From NCBI GenBank assembly GCA_038237805.1, contig JBBRYI010000006.1, forward strand, positions 146,472-210,471: a DNA stretch of 64,000 nucleotides, in the 5' to 3' direction. Positions 35,817-45,001 of this stretch are shown in pieces (the stretch's first letter is position 1; every line of letters begins with the position of its first letter). The notes under the pieces were generated by a model. It had not been told where the DNA came from. It saw only the letters and a program-made list of their open reading frames with translations, and ran no database searches. Both the position numbers and the translations under genes were made by a program. The stretch comes from JBBQFI01 sp038237805. Its GTDB lineage: Bacteria > Verrucomicrobiota > Verrucomicrobiia > Chthoniobacterales > UBA10450.

Positions 35817-37151
35817 ATGCGCGACAGTTATCTTGAAGATTTTTATTCCTTCCTGCGGTTTCCGAGTGTTTCGACCGATGACGCCTATGCTGAAAAAGTG
35901 AGGGCGTGTGCGGATTGGTTGGTGAAAAAGCTAAAGGCTATCGGACTCGAAACGCAATTGGTGCCGACCGCGGGTCATCCGGTTGTGTGGGCGAAAAATA
36001 AACATCAGGCCGGCCGCAAAACCGTTTTGATCTACGGACATTACGATGTGCAGCCTCCAGATCCGCTCGAGTTATGGGAGTCGCCGCCGTTCGAGCCGGT
36101 CTTGAAAAATGGTTACGTTTTTGCGCGGGGCGCGACCGATAACAAAGGTCAGATTCTTTCCCACATTCTCGGCGTGCAGGAAATGCTCGAACAAAATCGC
36201 GAGCTTCCGGTGAATGTTCACTTCGTTGTCGAGGGAGAAGAGGAAGTAGGCAGCCAGAATCTACCGAAGTTTCTCGAACAAAATCGCGATGCCTTGCGTT
36301 CCGACGTCGCGGTTGTTTCCGACACGGGAATGGTCGCGCCTGGTGTGCCAACGCTCAGCTATGGTTTGCGCGGCGTAACCGCGCTCGAATTGAAAGTGAC
36401 CGGACCAAAGATGGATTTGCATTCCGGTGTTTTCGGAGGTGCGGTGCAAAATCCGATCACTGCTCTTGCACGTTTACTCGCGACCCTGCACGACGGTAAC
36501 GGCCACGTCGCGATCGAGGGTTTTTACGACAAAGTGAAACCGCTCGAAGATTGGGAGCGGGAAGCTTGGCGCAAACTTCCGGTGGATATCGAAAAAGAAG
36601 TTCTGCACGAAACTGGCGTGCCTAAGGTTTTCGGGGAAACTGGTTACAGCACGACCGAACGAATTTGGGGCCGCCCAACCGCCGAGATCAATGGCATCGG
36701 CGGCGGTTACCAGGGGAAAGGGACAAAAACAGTGATCGCAAGAGAGGCGATGGCAAAGCTCACGTTTCGACTCGTGCCGGATCAGCAAGGCGAAGCAATT
36801 CTGAAATTGGTGCGTGCGCATTTGCAAAAAAACTGTCCCACGGGCGTGGAATTGGAAATTACCGATGGCCACAGCGGGCCCTGGTATCTGACGAATCCGC
36901 GCTCGCCTATTGGCGAGGCGGCGCAGCGCGCACTGCGAAAAGCGTTCAATAAAGATGTGGCCGTGATTCGCGAAGGCGGAAGCATTCCGATCGTCTCGCA
37001 ATTCCGCAGCATACTCAACGTCGAGACGTTGCTCATTGGACTCGCGTTGCCCGACTGTCGCGCGCACTCGCCTAACGAGAACTTTCCGCTAGAGAATCTC
37101 GAGGGCGGAATGCGCATGAACAAAGCCGTTCTGCAAGAACTCGCAGCTTGA
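35817..37151 (+). CDS. M20 family metallopeptidase (dipeptidase-type)
   Basis: Zinc-dependent peptidase of 444 residues. Metal ligands are visible: H75 and D77 in YGHYDVQP, the bridging aspartate in GATDNKGQ and the glutamates in EGEEEVGS, plus the late histidine in DCRAHSPNE. The lid dimerisation domain lies at about 190-320. Similar proteins cleave dipeptides or acylated amino acids. I use the ATG after an in-frame TTG 18 bp upstream. It diverges from an amino acid permease and is followed closely by an exported cell-wall hydrolase. Confidence 0.92.
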   Translation: MRDSYLEDFYSFLRFPSVSTDDAYAEKVRACADWLVKKLKAIGLETQLVPTAGHPVVWAKNKHQAGRKTVLIYGHYDVQPPDPLELWESPPFEPVLKNGYVFARGATDNKGQILSHILGVQEMLEQNRELPVNVHFVVEGEEEVGSQNLPKFLEQNRDALRSDVAVVSDTGMVAPGVPTLSYGLRGVTALELKVTGPKMDLHSGVFGGAVQNPITALARLLATLHDGNGHVAIEGFYDKVKPLEDWEREAWRKLPVDIEKEVLHETGVPKVFGETGYSTTERIWGRPTAEINGIGGGYQGKGTKTVIAREAMAKLTFRLVPDQQGEAILKLVRAHLQKNCPTGVELEITDGHSGPWYLTNPRSPIGEAAQRALRKAFNKDVAVIREGGSIPIVSQFRSILNVETLLIGLALPDCRAHSPNENFPLENLEGGMRMNKAVLQELAA

Positions 37152-37168
37152 ATTGACGTTCGCCCGTT

Positions 37169-38152
37169 TTGAAAACGTCGTTTCGCGTTTTCCTGCTTTT
37201 ACTAATTGGTTTGGGGGTGGGAGCGCAGAAAATAAATGCGGAAGAGTCGTTAGGCGAAAAAATCAAAAAGATTTTTGCTACGCCCACGCCCTCTCCGGCG
37301 CGAAAACACCGGACGCATCCCGCGGCGAAGAAGAGTCCCACGCCCTCCGCCTCTCCATCGCCGAAACATAAGAAGGCTTCGCCAACGCCGGAGCCAAGCG
37401 CGAGTCCGAAATCAAAATCGAAGAAAAAGAAGCTTTCGCCGACGCCAACCGCATCGCCAACTCCGTCACCTTCCCCATCTGCGACGCCAGAGGAGGAAAC
37501 CCCGTCACCAAGTCCGACCGCGACGCCCAGTCCGACCGAAACTCCTTCACCATCTGCTTCATCGCCGGAAAAAAAGGTCGATTCCAACGCGACGATTTCG
37601 CCTAACGAATTATCCGGTTACGACGATTACCCCGCGCGCGTTCGCAAGATCATCGATACCGCACTCGAACTGACGACGCGCAACCTCTCCTACTCCTATG
37701 GGTCGGCCGATCCAACGAACGGTGGCATGGATTGCTCCGGATTCGTTTATTACGTGCTTCAACAAAATGACGTTAAAGATGTGCCGCGCGATTCCAGCCA
37801 GCAGTATGTCTGGGTTCGCAAGTCCGGAAACTTTCGCGCCGTCATCAGCCGCAACGCCGACTCGTTCGAGCTCGATGCCTTGAAGCCAGGCGATCTGCTA
37901 TTCTGGACGGGAACCTACAGCATCGAGCGCGATCCACCGATCACGCACAGCATGATTTATGTCGGGAAAAAAAAGGGAACGGATCGACGCATCATGGTAG
38001 GCGCGAGTGACGGCCGATCGTTTGACGGCAAGCAGCGCTACGGCGTCAGCGTTTTCGATTTCAAATTATCGAAGCCAAAGGCGGACAAAGATACAAAGAT
38101 GAGCCCGCTTTTTGTCGGCTACGGACGAGTCCCAGGATTAGGCGAAAACTAA
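37169..38152 (+). CDS. Exported NlpC/P60 peptidase with Ser/Pro/Thr-rich linker
   Basis: A 327-residue protein: a signal peptide (to about residue 24), then about 100 residues of low-complexity sequence built from S, P, T, A and K (repeats like SPTPSAS), then an NlpC/P60 domain. The catalytic cysteine is in GGMDCSGFVYY and the histidine in THSMIYVG. Such enzymes cut peptidoglycan stem peptides; the linker probably spans the envelope. The start is a TTG 17 bp after the M20 peptidase stop, and a co-transcript is likely. Confidence 0.85.
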   Translation: MKTSFRVFLLLLIGLGVGAQKINAEESLGEKIKKIFATPTPSPARKHRTHPAAKKSPTPSASPSPKHKKASPTPEPSASPKSKSKKKKLSPTPTASPTPSPSPSATPEEETPSPSPTATPSPTETPSPSASSPEKKVDSNATISPNELSGYDDYPARVRKIIDTALELTTRNLSYSYGSADPTNGGMDCSGFVYYVLQQNDVKDVPRDSSQQYVWVRKSGNFRAVISRNADSFELDALKPGDLLFWTGTYSIERDPPITHSMIYVGKKKGTDRRIMVGASDGRSFDGKQRYGVSVFDFKLSKPKADKDTKMSPLFVGYGRVPGLGEN

Positions 38153-38324
38153 TCTGCGTCCGCAGTGTTTGGTGTGGGCGTTGGCTGCAATGATTGTTTT
38201 GGCAGGGTGCGCTCGGTTGGCTCGTGGCGCTTCTGGAAAATGGCGGCAGCAAGCAGCGCGAAAATCACAATCACAACCACGCGCTATTCTGCACTCGTTA
38301 GGCGAAACATTTCGCGCAAACGTT

Positions 38325-39011
38325 TCATTCCTGCGCGTAACGAATTGGATCTTGCAGGCCGGCTTCGCGAAAACCCTTCAAACGCAGCTGGCAGGAATCG
38401 CATTGACCGCAAGCGAAGCCTTCGGGTGTCGGATCGTAACAACTGTGAGTGAGCGAAAAATCGACACCGAGTTCGTTTGCTTTGCGAATAATATCGGCCT
38501 TCGACATTGAGATGAGCGGAGCCTGAATGTGAAATTGCGCGCCTTCGGTTCCCGCTTTGGTCGCGAGACCGGCGAGCTTTTCAAAGGCGGCGATGAACTC
38601 AGGGCGGCAATCCGGATAGCCGCTGTAGTCGATTGCGTTCACGCCGATAAAAATGTCGCGCATATCGAGCACTTCGGCCCAGGCGAGCGCGTAACTCAGG
38701 AAAATGGTATTTCGTGCCGGAACGTAGGTGAGGGGGATTCCAGATGAGAGTTCCTCGGTCGAGCGCGATTTTGGAACCGCAATCTCGTCCGTCAAGGCCG
38801 ATCCGCCGAAAACGCGAAGATCAATCTTGGCTACGCGAAAGCGACGCGCGCCGAAAGCCGTCGCGATTTTCTCCGCCGCAATAATTTCACGACGGTGACG
38901 TTGTCCATAATCAAAGGAAAGCGCGTAGGCTTCGAATCCATCGCGAACGCAGAGCGCGAGCGTGGTGGCGGAATCGATTCCGCCGCTGACGAGCACGACC
39001 GCTCGTTTCAT
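38325..39011 (-). CDS. queC: 7-cyano-7-deazaguanine synthase QueC
   Basis: Makes preQ0 from carboxy-deazaguanine with ATP and ammonia, for queuosine in tRNA. It has 228 residues. The PP-loop SGGIDSATTL is at the N-terminus, and the zinc cysteines are at the C-terminus (SCYDPTPEG, ACGQCDSCQLR in short form CGQCDSC). The start overlaps the queF stop by 4 bases. QueD, QueE and Tgt are not in this window. Confidence 0.96.
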   Translation of the reverse strand: MKRAVVLVSGGIDSATTLALCVRDGFEAYALSFDYGQRHRREIIAAEKIATAFGARRFRVAKIDLRVFGGSALTDEIAVPKSRSTEELSSGIPLTYVPARNTIFLSYALAWAEVLDMRDIFIGVNAIDYSGYPDCRPEFIAAFEKLAGLATKAGTEGAQFHIQAPLISMSKADIIRKANELGVDFSLTHSCYDPTPEGFACGQCDSCQLRLKGFREAGLQDPIRYAQE

Positions 39012-39424
39012 TTTGTGTCGAGAAAGGCCGCGCGGACTGTGAGCGCGATACCGCCGCGAGCCGAAAATTCGGCGGTCACAGTTGCTTCGCGCGGTTTACA
39101 GGCACGAACGAAATCATCGAGAATGCGATTGGTCACCGCTTCGTTGAAAGCGCGTTCGTTACGGAAGGATGCGAGATAAAACTTGAGGGATTTACTTTCG
39201 ATACACAACTCGTTAGGCACGTATTCAATCGTGATGGTGGCAAAATCCATTTGGCCGGTAACCGGGCAAAGCGAGGTAAAGTCAGCCGTCTCGAAGCGAA
39301 TGCGGTAATCACGCCGCGCTGGGTTAGGAAACGTTTCGAGTCGTGCTTCTGATGGTGAGGCGGGAAGTTTTGCTTCGCTTTTTCCCAGAAGGGTTAGTCG
39401 CCTTGTTGGTTTCGCTTTCGCCAC
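39008..39424 (-). CDS. queF: NADPH-dependent preQ0 reductase QueF
   Basis: Reduces the nitrile of preQ0 to the amine of preQ1, the base inserted into tRNA for queuosine. It has 138 residues, the short unimodular type. The nucleophilic cysteine is in FTSLCPVTGQ, followed by DFATITIEYVP and the SKSLKFYLASFRNE motif. The start is a GTG. It is translationally coupled to queC downstream. No preQ1 riboswitch could be recognised in the 130 bp upstream. Confidence 0.95.
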   Translation of the reverse strand: MAKAKPTRRLTLLGKSEAKLPASPSEARLETFPNPARRDYRIRFETADFTSLCPVTGQMDFATITIEYVPNELCIESKSLKFYLASFRNERAFNEAVTNRILDDFVRACKPREATVTAEFSARGGIALTVRAAFLDTK

Positions 39425-39517
39425 GATGAGTGTTCCTTCTTACTCTTACTCTTGCTCGATTGCGAAAGATTACGGGCAAGAGAAGAGCAGGAGCAAGAAT
39501 CGACCATTTGGCCGCCT

Positions 39518-39559
39518 TGTCATTCCGAGCGACTTCGCTACGCTTCGCTCAGAATGACA
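39518..39559. repeat. Palindromic dispersed repeat (TGTCATTCYGAGCGA arms)
   Basis: A 15-bp inverted repeat with one mismatch (39518-39532 against 39545-39559) around a 12-base centre rich in CGCT. A related single arm is at 15634-15655. Repeats of this kind are common in several soil phyla. The right arm contains the ATG proposed as start of the following gene. Confidence 0.7.
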
Positions 39560-39973
39560 GGGGATGAATCCGATCCAGCAACAATTGGTTCGTTAGGGGA
39601 AAATGTTTCCGGTGGTGTCGAACAGGCAGGCGTGATTGATCTTTTCGCGTTCGATAAGAAAAAGGGAGAAGTGCTTTTGGTCATGAACGAAGCGCGGCCT
39701 TGGGATGACTCAGACTCTCGCCTGCACGAGCTGCAGGAAAAATTTAACGCTTACGTTTCGTTCCTGCTCGATGGCGAAATGGCGGAAGCGCATCCGGAGC
39801 TGGTGGGAAAGCCGGCCAGGATCGAATTGCGCTCTGCGCAAATGCCCGATGACAAAGCGGTCGCGCTACTTGGTGCGATTCACGATCAACTCGCGCTGCA
39901 GGAGATTCGCTTGGAGGTGATCGTGACCGAAGGCGGCGATTGCGAATCGGGTTGCGCGTGTCACGCGCATTGA
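39554..39973 (+). CDS. Hypothetical protein, DUF6572-like
   Basis: A conserved-looking protein of up to 139 residues. The core (VIDLFAFDKKKGEVLLV, WDDSDSRLHELQEKFNAY, LDGEMAEAHPE) is reminiscent of the DUF6572 family of small proteins of unknown function; the match is from memory. The C-terminus ends with three cysteines (DCESGCACHAH), possibly metal-binding. The ATG used lies inside a dispersed palindrome, so the true start may be a GTG further in, just before IDLFAF. Confidence 0.65.
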   Translation: MTGDESDPATIGSLGENVSGGVEQAGVIDLFAFDKKKGEVLLVMNEARPWDDSDSRLHELQEKFNAYVSFLLDGEMAEAHPELVGKPARIELRSAQMPDDKAVALLGAIHDQLALQEIRLEVIVTEGGDCESGCACHAH

Positions 39974-39992
39974 TTTCTGCGCCTGCTCAGCG

Positions 39993-41906
39993 CTAGAACA
40001 ACCGCGGCTGATCGTCTTCGGTCTCCACGTCGCCGATGACAAAGCGAATTTTCTCTAGCATCTCGCGAAAGTCGTAAGGCTTTTGAATGGTATCGAGGAC
40101 TCCAGCTTTCAACATTTCCGAGCGCAAATTCGGTTCGAGATAACCGCTGGCGACGATCGCACGGACATCCGGTTTTTGTTCTTTCATGCGCATGAAAGCA
40201 TCGCGTCCGCCCATGCGCGGCAGGCCCAGATCGCAAACCACGAGCCCGATGTGTTCGAAGTTTGCTTCGAACATCTCGACCGCTTCCACACCATCCTTCG
40301 CGGCGAGGACACGATAGCCCTCGCCTTCCAAAATGGTGACACCCAATTCGCGCAACATTTCTTCGTCTTCCACGAGCAGAATCGTTTTCGCCGATGTTTT
40401 TTGTCCGAGTTGTTGAACGCCGTTTCCCGAAATATTTTCCGGCACGGGCTGCAACGGTAGATAAATAGAAAACGTCGTGCCTTTGTTTGGTTCGCTATCG
40501 ACGTGGACAAATCCGCGGTGGCTATTGACCACACCGTAGACGACCGAAAGACCCAGGCCTGTTCCTTTGCCGCGCTCTTTCGTGGTGTAAAAGGGCTCGA
40601 AGATGTGCGCTTTTTCCTGCCGACTCATCCCAGTGCCGGTATCGCGGACGCGAATGCAGGCATATTTCTCTTGTTCGGCACCGGTGAAATAATCGCCGAC
40701 TTCTTCGCCTGTTGCCATCGATGTCTCAAATGTCATGGTCCCGCCACTGGGCATGGCGTCGCGCGCGTTTACACAAAGGTTCAATAATACTTGATGGATC
40801 TGACTGCGGTCGGCGGTGATGTGCGGGAGCGCAGGATCCAACCGCAAATCGAAGGCGATCATCTTTGGGAAAGTCGCCTGCAACATTTTTTCCAGCTCCC
40901 GAATCAGATCGTTGAGATCGAGCGAGGAAAACTGCGCTTCGGTTTGTCGAGCGGAAGTGAGAAGTTGCTGCACCAGCGCCGCACCGCGCTCAACCGCATC
41001 TTTAATGACTTTGATAGCACCTGGGATGTGACTGGGATCCGAGCGCCATTGTTCCAGCCGCGTCGTGTAACCCAGAATGATGGCGAGAATGTTGTTGAAG
41101 TCGTGCGCAATGCCGCCAGCCAGCGTGCCGAGACCCTCCATCTTTTGGGCCTGCATCAATTGCTGCTCGAGCCGCTTTCGCTTCGTGTCGTTGAAGAGAT
41201 ATCCCTGAAGTTCGATCAGCTCTCCTTTTTCATCGAAGCTGCCGATGAAACGCGCTACAACATAAACGGGATCGCCGTCACGTTGCCGCAGCTCCAGTTC
41301 ATGCGTATCGATTGTCTCACCCTGACGAACCAAGTCGAATAATTCGGCGCCCTCTTTGCGGCTACGCAAGAGCGACATGAAATTTGTCGCGCGCGCCTCT
41401 TCGATTGAATCAAAACCGAAAATGCGCGCGAACGCGGGATTGCATGTGATGATCCGGCCATCCGGATACATGATGAGATTCCCGGTAAAATCTTCATCGA
41501 CGAAACGGCGATAGCGCTCTTCACACTCGCGCAAAGTCTCCTCCGCCTGCTTGCGCACCGTGATATCGGAATTGATTTGGACTCGCAACGCTTCCGGTTC
41601 GTCGCCCGCGAGCGACCAATGGCTTGTGACGTAAACCTCCGTTCCGTTGCGGCGGATCTGACTTAGTTCCCCGACCCACCGAGATTTTTTCCGCAAGCCG
41701 TCTTCCAGCCCGAATGCCTGCGCCCCATCGCAAAATTTTGTGCGCAGGAGTGTGTGCACATTTTCTCCCAGAGCTTCCTTGGCGCTCCACCCGTAAATCT
41801 CTTCAGCTCCACGATTCCAATAGGTGATCGCTCCTTTCGCATCGGAAAGGATAATGGCGTTGCCGACGCGATCGAGAATCGCGCGTTCTTCGAGATGCGC
41901 CGGCAT
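39993..41906 (-). CDS. PAS-containing hybrid sensor histidine kinase with receiver domain
   Basis: A 637-residue cytoplasmic signal protein without membrane spans. Two PAS domains (about 1-125 and 135-255) are followed by HisKA with the phospho-histidine in GGIAHDFNNIL and a HATPase domain (NLCVNARDAMP, DTGTGM, GTGLGLSVVYG). A C-terminal receiver domain has the phospho-aspartate in VVCDLGLPRMGG and the conserved lysine in QKPYDF. The ATG is preferred over one 27 bp upstream. No separate response regulator with a DNA-binding domain lies next to it, so the output is unknown. Confidence 0.9.
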   Translation of the reverse strand: MPAHLEERAILDRVGNAIILSDAKGAITYWNRGAEEIYGWSAKEALGENVHTLLRTKFCDGAQAFGLEDGLRKKSRWVGELSQIRRNGTEVYVTSHWSLAGDEPEALRVQINSDITVRKQAEETLRECEERYRRFVDEDFTGNLIMYPDGRIITCNPAFARIFGFDSIEEARATNFMSLLRSRKEGAELFDLVRQGETIDTHELELRQRDGDPVYVVARFIGSFDEKGELIELQGYLFNDTKRKRLEQQLMQAQKMEGLGTLAGGIAHDFNNILAIILGYTTRLEQWRSDPSHIPGAIKVIKDAVERGAALVQQLLTSARQTEAQFSSLDLNDLIRELEKMLQATFPKMIAFDLRLDPALPHITADRSQIHQVLLNLCVNARDAMPSGGTMTFETSMATGEEVGDYFTGAEQEKYACIRVRDTGTGMSRQEKAHIFEPFYTTKERGKGTGLGLSVVYGVVNSHRGFVHVDSEPNKGTTFSIYLPLQPVPENISGNGVQQLGQKTSAKTILLVEDEEMLRELGVTILEGEGYRVLAAKDGVEAVEMFEANFEHIGLVVCDLGLPRMGGRDAFMRMKEQKPDVRAIVASGYLEPNLRSEMLKAGVLDTIQKPYDFREMLEKIRFVIGDVETEDDQPRLF

Positions 41907-42043
41907 GGTCCTAGAGTTTACGCGGGAACGCATGAAATAAAGTGCTTTCTGCGCGTCGGCCGCGCGGGGTGGATCACGCTGCGCTTTAAATGCAAGTCCA
42001 GTGCCAGAAGGACATCCTCTTTTCACGGCCGATCGCGCGCAAT

Positions 42044-42313
42044 TTAGTGATCGGAAAGAGTGGTTTGCTGGGTGCTGTTCGAACGCTGCTCCTGAGCGCG
42101 CATGAAAATAAAATAAAAAGCGGCAAGCGCGCCGATGATGAGCAGAAACAAGAAGAGGAAGCTGGCGGTGCGGATGACCCGGATTTGAGATTTCGCTTTT
42201 CCCCAGGTGGCTCGTTCCTGGCCGAGCTTTACCTCCAGCATCTGGAAAAGTTTCTCCGTTTCTTGCTTGCTGTTGCTGTCGGTCTTCAAGAAAAACGATT
42301 CATTCTCGCTCAC
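42044..42313 (-). CDS. Small single-span membrane protein
   Basis: An 89-residue frame starting at GTG. The N-terminal half is polar and helix-forming (KQETEKLFQMLEVKLGQERA), followed by one membrane helix (about residues 50-72, TASFLFLFLLIIGALAAFY) and a short polar tail. No family recognised. The start lies only 6 bp from the start of the divergent CPBP gene, which leaves no room for separate promoters, so either the true start lies further in or one of the two uses a promoter inside the other. Confidence 0.55.
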   Translation of the reverse strand: MSENESFFLKTDSNSKQETEKLFQMLEVKLGQERATWGKAKSQIRVIRTASFLFLFLLIIGALAAFYFIFMRAQEQRSNSTQQTTLSDH

Positions 42314-42319
42314 GAACGC

Positions 42320-43012
42320 ATGGAAACTGCAAGTAGCGTACCGCACAGGCGCAAGCTGATAGCCTATGTCTCCCCGATGGCTTTATTTCTCGGGCTGCTC
42401 GCCCTGGGGAGTGGTCTGAAGCAAATTGGCGGGGCGTTCTGGCTCTCCTCGCCGGAGTATTGGATTTATCCCGCGCAGACAATAATTTGCGCGGGCCTGA
42501 TCTGGCGGTTCCGCCGCGAATATGATTTCGGAAAACTCCAGCAGCCTATTTTTGTGCTCGCGGTCGGTCTTTCGGTTTTCCTGCTTTGGATTTCGCCCCA
42601 GGTCATTTTTGGTTTCGCTCCGCGCACGGAAGGGTTTAACCCAAACGTATTCGCGAATCAGTCTCCTCTTTATTGGCTAACAATCGGTTTACGATTTCTT
42701 CGGCTCGCGATCGTCGTCCCATTGGTGGAAGAGATCTTCTGGCGAGGATTTCTTCTTCGCTATTTGATCGACGATAAATTCTATGCGGTCTCCTTCGGCA
42801 AATTCTCCGCCTTCTCATTCTGGAGTGTCAGCGCAGCTTTTGCCCTGGCGCATTCGATGCCGGATTGGGCAGCCGCATTCATCACCGGCATGACGTATAA
42901 TGCGGTCGCTTATCGCACCAAAAGTCTGAGGTCATGCGTCATGGTTCACGCGGTGACAAATCTGTTTCTGGGCCTTTGGATCATGCGCACTCAACAATGG
43001 GGTTTTTGGTAA
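42320..43012 (+). CDS. CPBP family intramembrane metalloprotease
   Basis: A 230-residue membrane protein with about six or seven helices. The Abi/CPBP motif EEIFWRGFLLR (EExxxR) is followed by a second motif around FALAHSMPDW (the HxxxD-like region) and NAVAY. Members cleave or process proteins in the membrane (CAAX prenyl protease relatives, bacteriocin self-immunity). The open frame extends upstream for over 100 codons but overlaps the opposite small gene and does not look like protein. Confidence 0.85.
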   Translation: METASSVPHRRKLIAYVSPMALFLGLLALGSGLKQIGGAFWLSSPEYWIYPAQTIICAGLIWRFRREYDFGKLQQPIFVLAVGLSVFLLWISPQVIFGFAPRTEGFNPNVFANQSPLYWLTIGLRFLRLAIVVPLVEEIFWRGFLLRYLIDDKFYAVSFGKFSAFSFWSVSAAFALAHSMPDWAAAFITGMTYNAVAYRTKSLRSCVMVHAVTNLFLGLWIMRTQQWGFW

Positions 43013-43082
43013 GAGTCAGTGGCACCGCGCCTGCTCCAACAACAGAGTGCACGCCACGTTTTTGCAGAAGGTGATTATTTGC

Positions 43083-43205
43083 ATGGTCGCAGCTTTTTTC
43101 GCGGCCGCCCTCATCGAGTGGGGAAAAACCTTCGTCACCGGCGCGGATGACGCGCTCAACGGTGGCTATAAGCACCGCTCGGAAGAGAACGGCAAGCGTC
43201 CTTAG
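43083..43205 (+). CDS. Possible small membrane protein (40 residues)
   Basis: A short frame with a hydrophobic start (MVAAFFAAALIEWGKTF) and a polar tail ending NGKRP. A purine-rich sequence (agaaggtga) lies about 10 bases upstream, and an in-frame GTG 12 bases upstream is also possible. It sits alone between the CPBP and nadE genes. No family recognised; support is only the hydrophobic segment and the possible ribosome site. Confidence 0.3.
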   Translation: MVAAFFAAALIEWGKTFVTGADDALNGGYKHRSEENGKRP

Positions 43206-43259
43206 CGCTAACGCAAAAGCGATTGCTGGTCGCGACGTTGCGCATACGCTGAGTTGCGC

Positions 43260-44888
43260 ATGAAAATTGGTTTCGCTCAGATCAATTGCACCGTTGGCGA
43301 TTTACGGGGCAATTTTGAGAAAATTCTCCGCGGTTACAAAAGTCTTTCGGCCGCTGGCGCGGATCTGATTCTTACCCCGGAGTTGGCGATTACAGGGTAT
43401 CCACCCCAGGATCTGGTTTTCAAATCGCAGTTTGTTCCGCAGAACTTTGAGGTGCTGGAGCGTTTGCACGCTTGCGTAGATCGCGCCGCGTTGCTCGTCG
43501 GCTTTGTCGATCGCAACCAGGGGCGCGGAAAACCTTTTCATAATGCCGCTGCTTTATTGGAAGCGGGTCAACCCATTCGCAAAACGCACAAATCACTCCT
43601 CCCAACCTACGACGTCTTCGATGAGGATCGATACTTCGAGCCTGCTCGATCGGTCACGCCGCTAAATTTTCGCGGAAAAAAAATCGGCGTCACGATCTGC
43701 GAAGACATCTGGACGGAACATTATCTGCCCCGGCCTCTCTATGATGTCGAACCAGTACGCAGCCTGGTCGAGCAGGGCGCGGAAATAATTCTTAATCTCA
43801 GCGCCTCACCTTTCAGCATCAATAAATCCGCCATCCGCCACGAAATGGTGGCTGCATTGGCGCGCACATATCGACGACCTATCTGCTATTGCAACGCTGT
43901 CGGCGGAAACGATCAGCTCGTTTTCGACGGCAACTCAATTGCGGTGAACGCTTCGGGCGATGTCATCGCCCAGCTCGCAGCGTTCGCAGAAGAAGAAGCG
44001 GTCGTCGAAACCGATTCGATAACAACTGTTCCCTTTCGCGATCCAGATTTATCATCCGACTTGTTTAACGCACTCTCGTTAGGCTTGCGCGACTATCTTG
44101 CAAAATGCGGATTCAAATCGGCTGTTCTCGGGTTGAGCGGAGGAATCGATTCTGCCGTTGTCGCCGCGATCGCTGTCGAGGCTCTGGGGCCGGAGAACGT
44201 CGTCGGAGTTTCCATGCCCAGCCCGTATTCGTCGCGCGGCAGCATTGATGACGCGCTCGCTTTGGCGCGCAATCTCGGAATCAAATGTTTGGAAATTCCG
44301 ATCGCGAAGGCGTTTGAAACATTCAAAGCACAATTCGGAGATATCTTCCGCGGAGTTCCGGAAGATACGACGGAGGAAAACATGCAATCGCGTTTGCGCG
44401 GGATGATTCTCATGTCGCTCTCCAACAAATTTGGACACTTGCTTCTCACCACGGGAAACAAGAGCGAGCTCGCCGTTGGCTATTGTACGATCTACGGCGA
44501 CATGGCGGGCGGTTTGGCGGTGATCAGCGATGTCCCGAAAACTTTGGTCTACGGTCTCGCGCGCTGGATTAATCGTGAGCGCGAAATTATTCCTATATCT
44601 ACGATCGAAAAGCCGCCGAGCGCAGAGCTGAAACCTGGTCAAACCGATCAGGACACGTTGCCCCCTTACGATGTTCTCGACGAAATTTTGCGTCAGTACG
44701 TCGAAGAAAATCTCAGTGCACGCGATATTATCGCGCACGGTTTCGATGAAAAAACGGTGCGCTGGGTCCAGCGCCGCGTCGATCTAAACGAATACAAACG
44801 CGAACAGGCCGCGCCGGGATTAAAAGTGACGAGCCGCGCCTTCGGCCTCGGCCGGCGCATGCCGATCGCGCAAAAGTTTGTCGACTAA
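43260..44888 (+). CDS. nadE: Glutamine-dependent NAD+ synthetase
   Basis: Last step of NAD synthesis, amidating nicotinic acid adenine dinucleotide. It has 542 residues. The N-terminal nitrilase-type glutaminase has E41 (TPELAITGYPPQD), the lysine in HKSLLPTYDVFDE and the nucleophile in VTICEDIW. The C-terminal ATP-pyrophosphatase domain has SGGIDS at 293-298 and TGNKSELAVGYCT. The ATG is chosen over an in-frame TTG 6 bases earlier. The gene runs towards the opposite tRNA-Lys. Confidence 0.96.
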   Translation: MKIGFAQINCTVGDLRGNFEKILRGYKSLSAAGADLILTPELAITGYPPQDLVFKSQFVPQNFEVLERLHACVDRAALLVGFVDRNQGRGKPFHNAAALLEAGQPIRKTHKSLLPTYDVFDEDRYFEPARSVTPLNFRGKKIGVTICEDIWTEHYLPRPLYDVEPVRSLVEQGAEIILNLSASPFSINKSAIRHEMVAALARTYRRPICYCNAVGGNDQLVFDGNSIAVNASGDVIAQLAAFAEEEAVVETDSITTVPFRDPDLSSDLFNALSLGLRDYLAKCGFKSAVLGLSGGIDSAVVAAIAVEALGPENVVGVSMPSPYSSRGSIDDALALARNLGIKCLEIPIAKAFETFKAQFGDIFRGVPEDTTEENMQSRLRGMILMSLSNKFGHLLLTTGNKSELAVGYCTIYGDMAGGLAVISDVPKTLVYGLARWINREREIIPISTIEKPPSAELKPGQTDQDTLPPYDVLDEILRQYVEENLSARDIIAHGFDEKTVRWVQRRVDLNEYKREQAAPGLKVTSRAFGLGRRMPIAQKFVD

Positions 44889-44910
44889 AACAATTCGTTA
44901 GGCAAGAAAA

Positions 44911-44983
44911 TGCACCGCGTTGGAATCGAACCAACAACCCAGTGATTAAGAGTCACTTGCTCTGCCAATTGAGCTAGCGGTGC
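44911..44983 (-). tRNA. tRNA-Lys (CTT)
   Basis: Read on the minus strand: acceptor GCACCGC/GCGGTGC, positions 8-9 TA, D arm GCTC/GAGC, anticodon stem AGTGA/TCACT with loop CTCTTAA (anticodon CTT), T arm GTTGG TTCGATT CCAAC, discriminator A. All stems are perfect. CCA is not encoded. Its 5' side faces the restriction-modification island; phage-like elements usually insert at the 3' end, so it is not clearly an attachment site. Confidence 0.95.
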
Positions 44984-45001
44984 AGATTAAGATTTTACCT
45001 G

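Noticed and set aside
37275..37673. Arginine/proline-rich frame inside the NlpC/P60 gene
   Set aside because: Out-of-frame reading of the Ser/Pro linker repeats.
38169..38510. Plus-strand frame with a lipoprotein-like start (LAGC) between the NlpC/P60 gene and queC
   Set aside because: More than half of it lies antisense to the conserved C-terminus of queC, and the part after the leader has no protein character.
39425..39517. preQ1 riboswitch upstream of queF
   Set aside because: No H-type pseudoknot pattern or A-rich tail could be made out; the region is a low-complexity run of cttactctt and the start of a palindrome.
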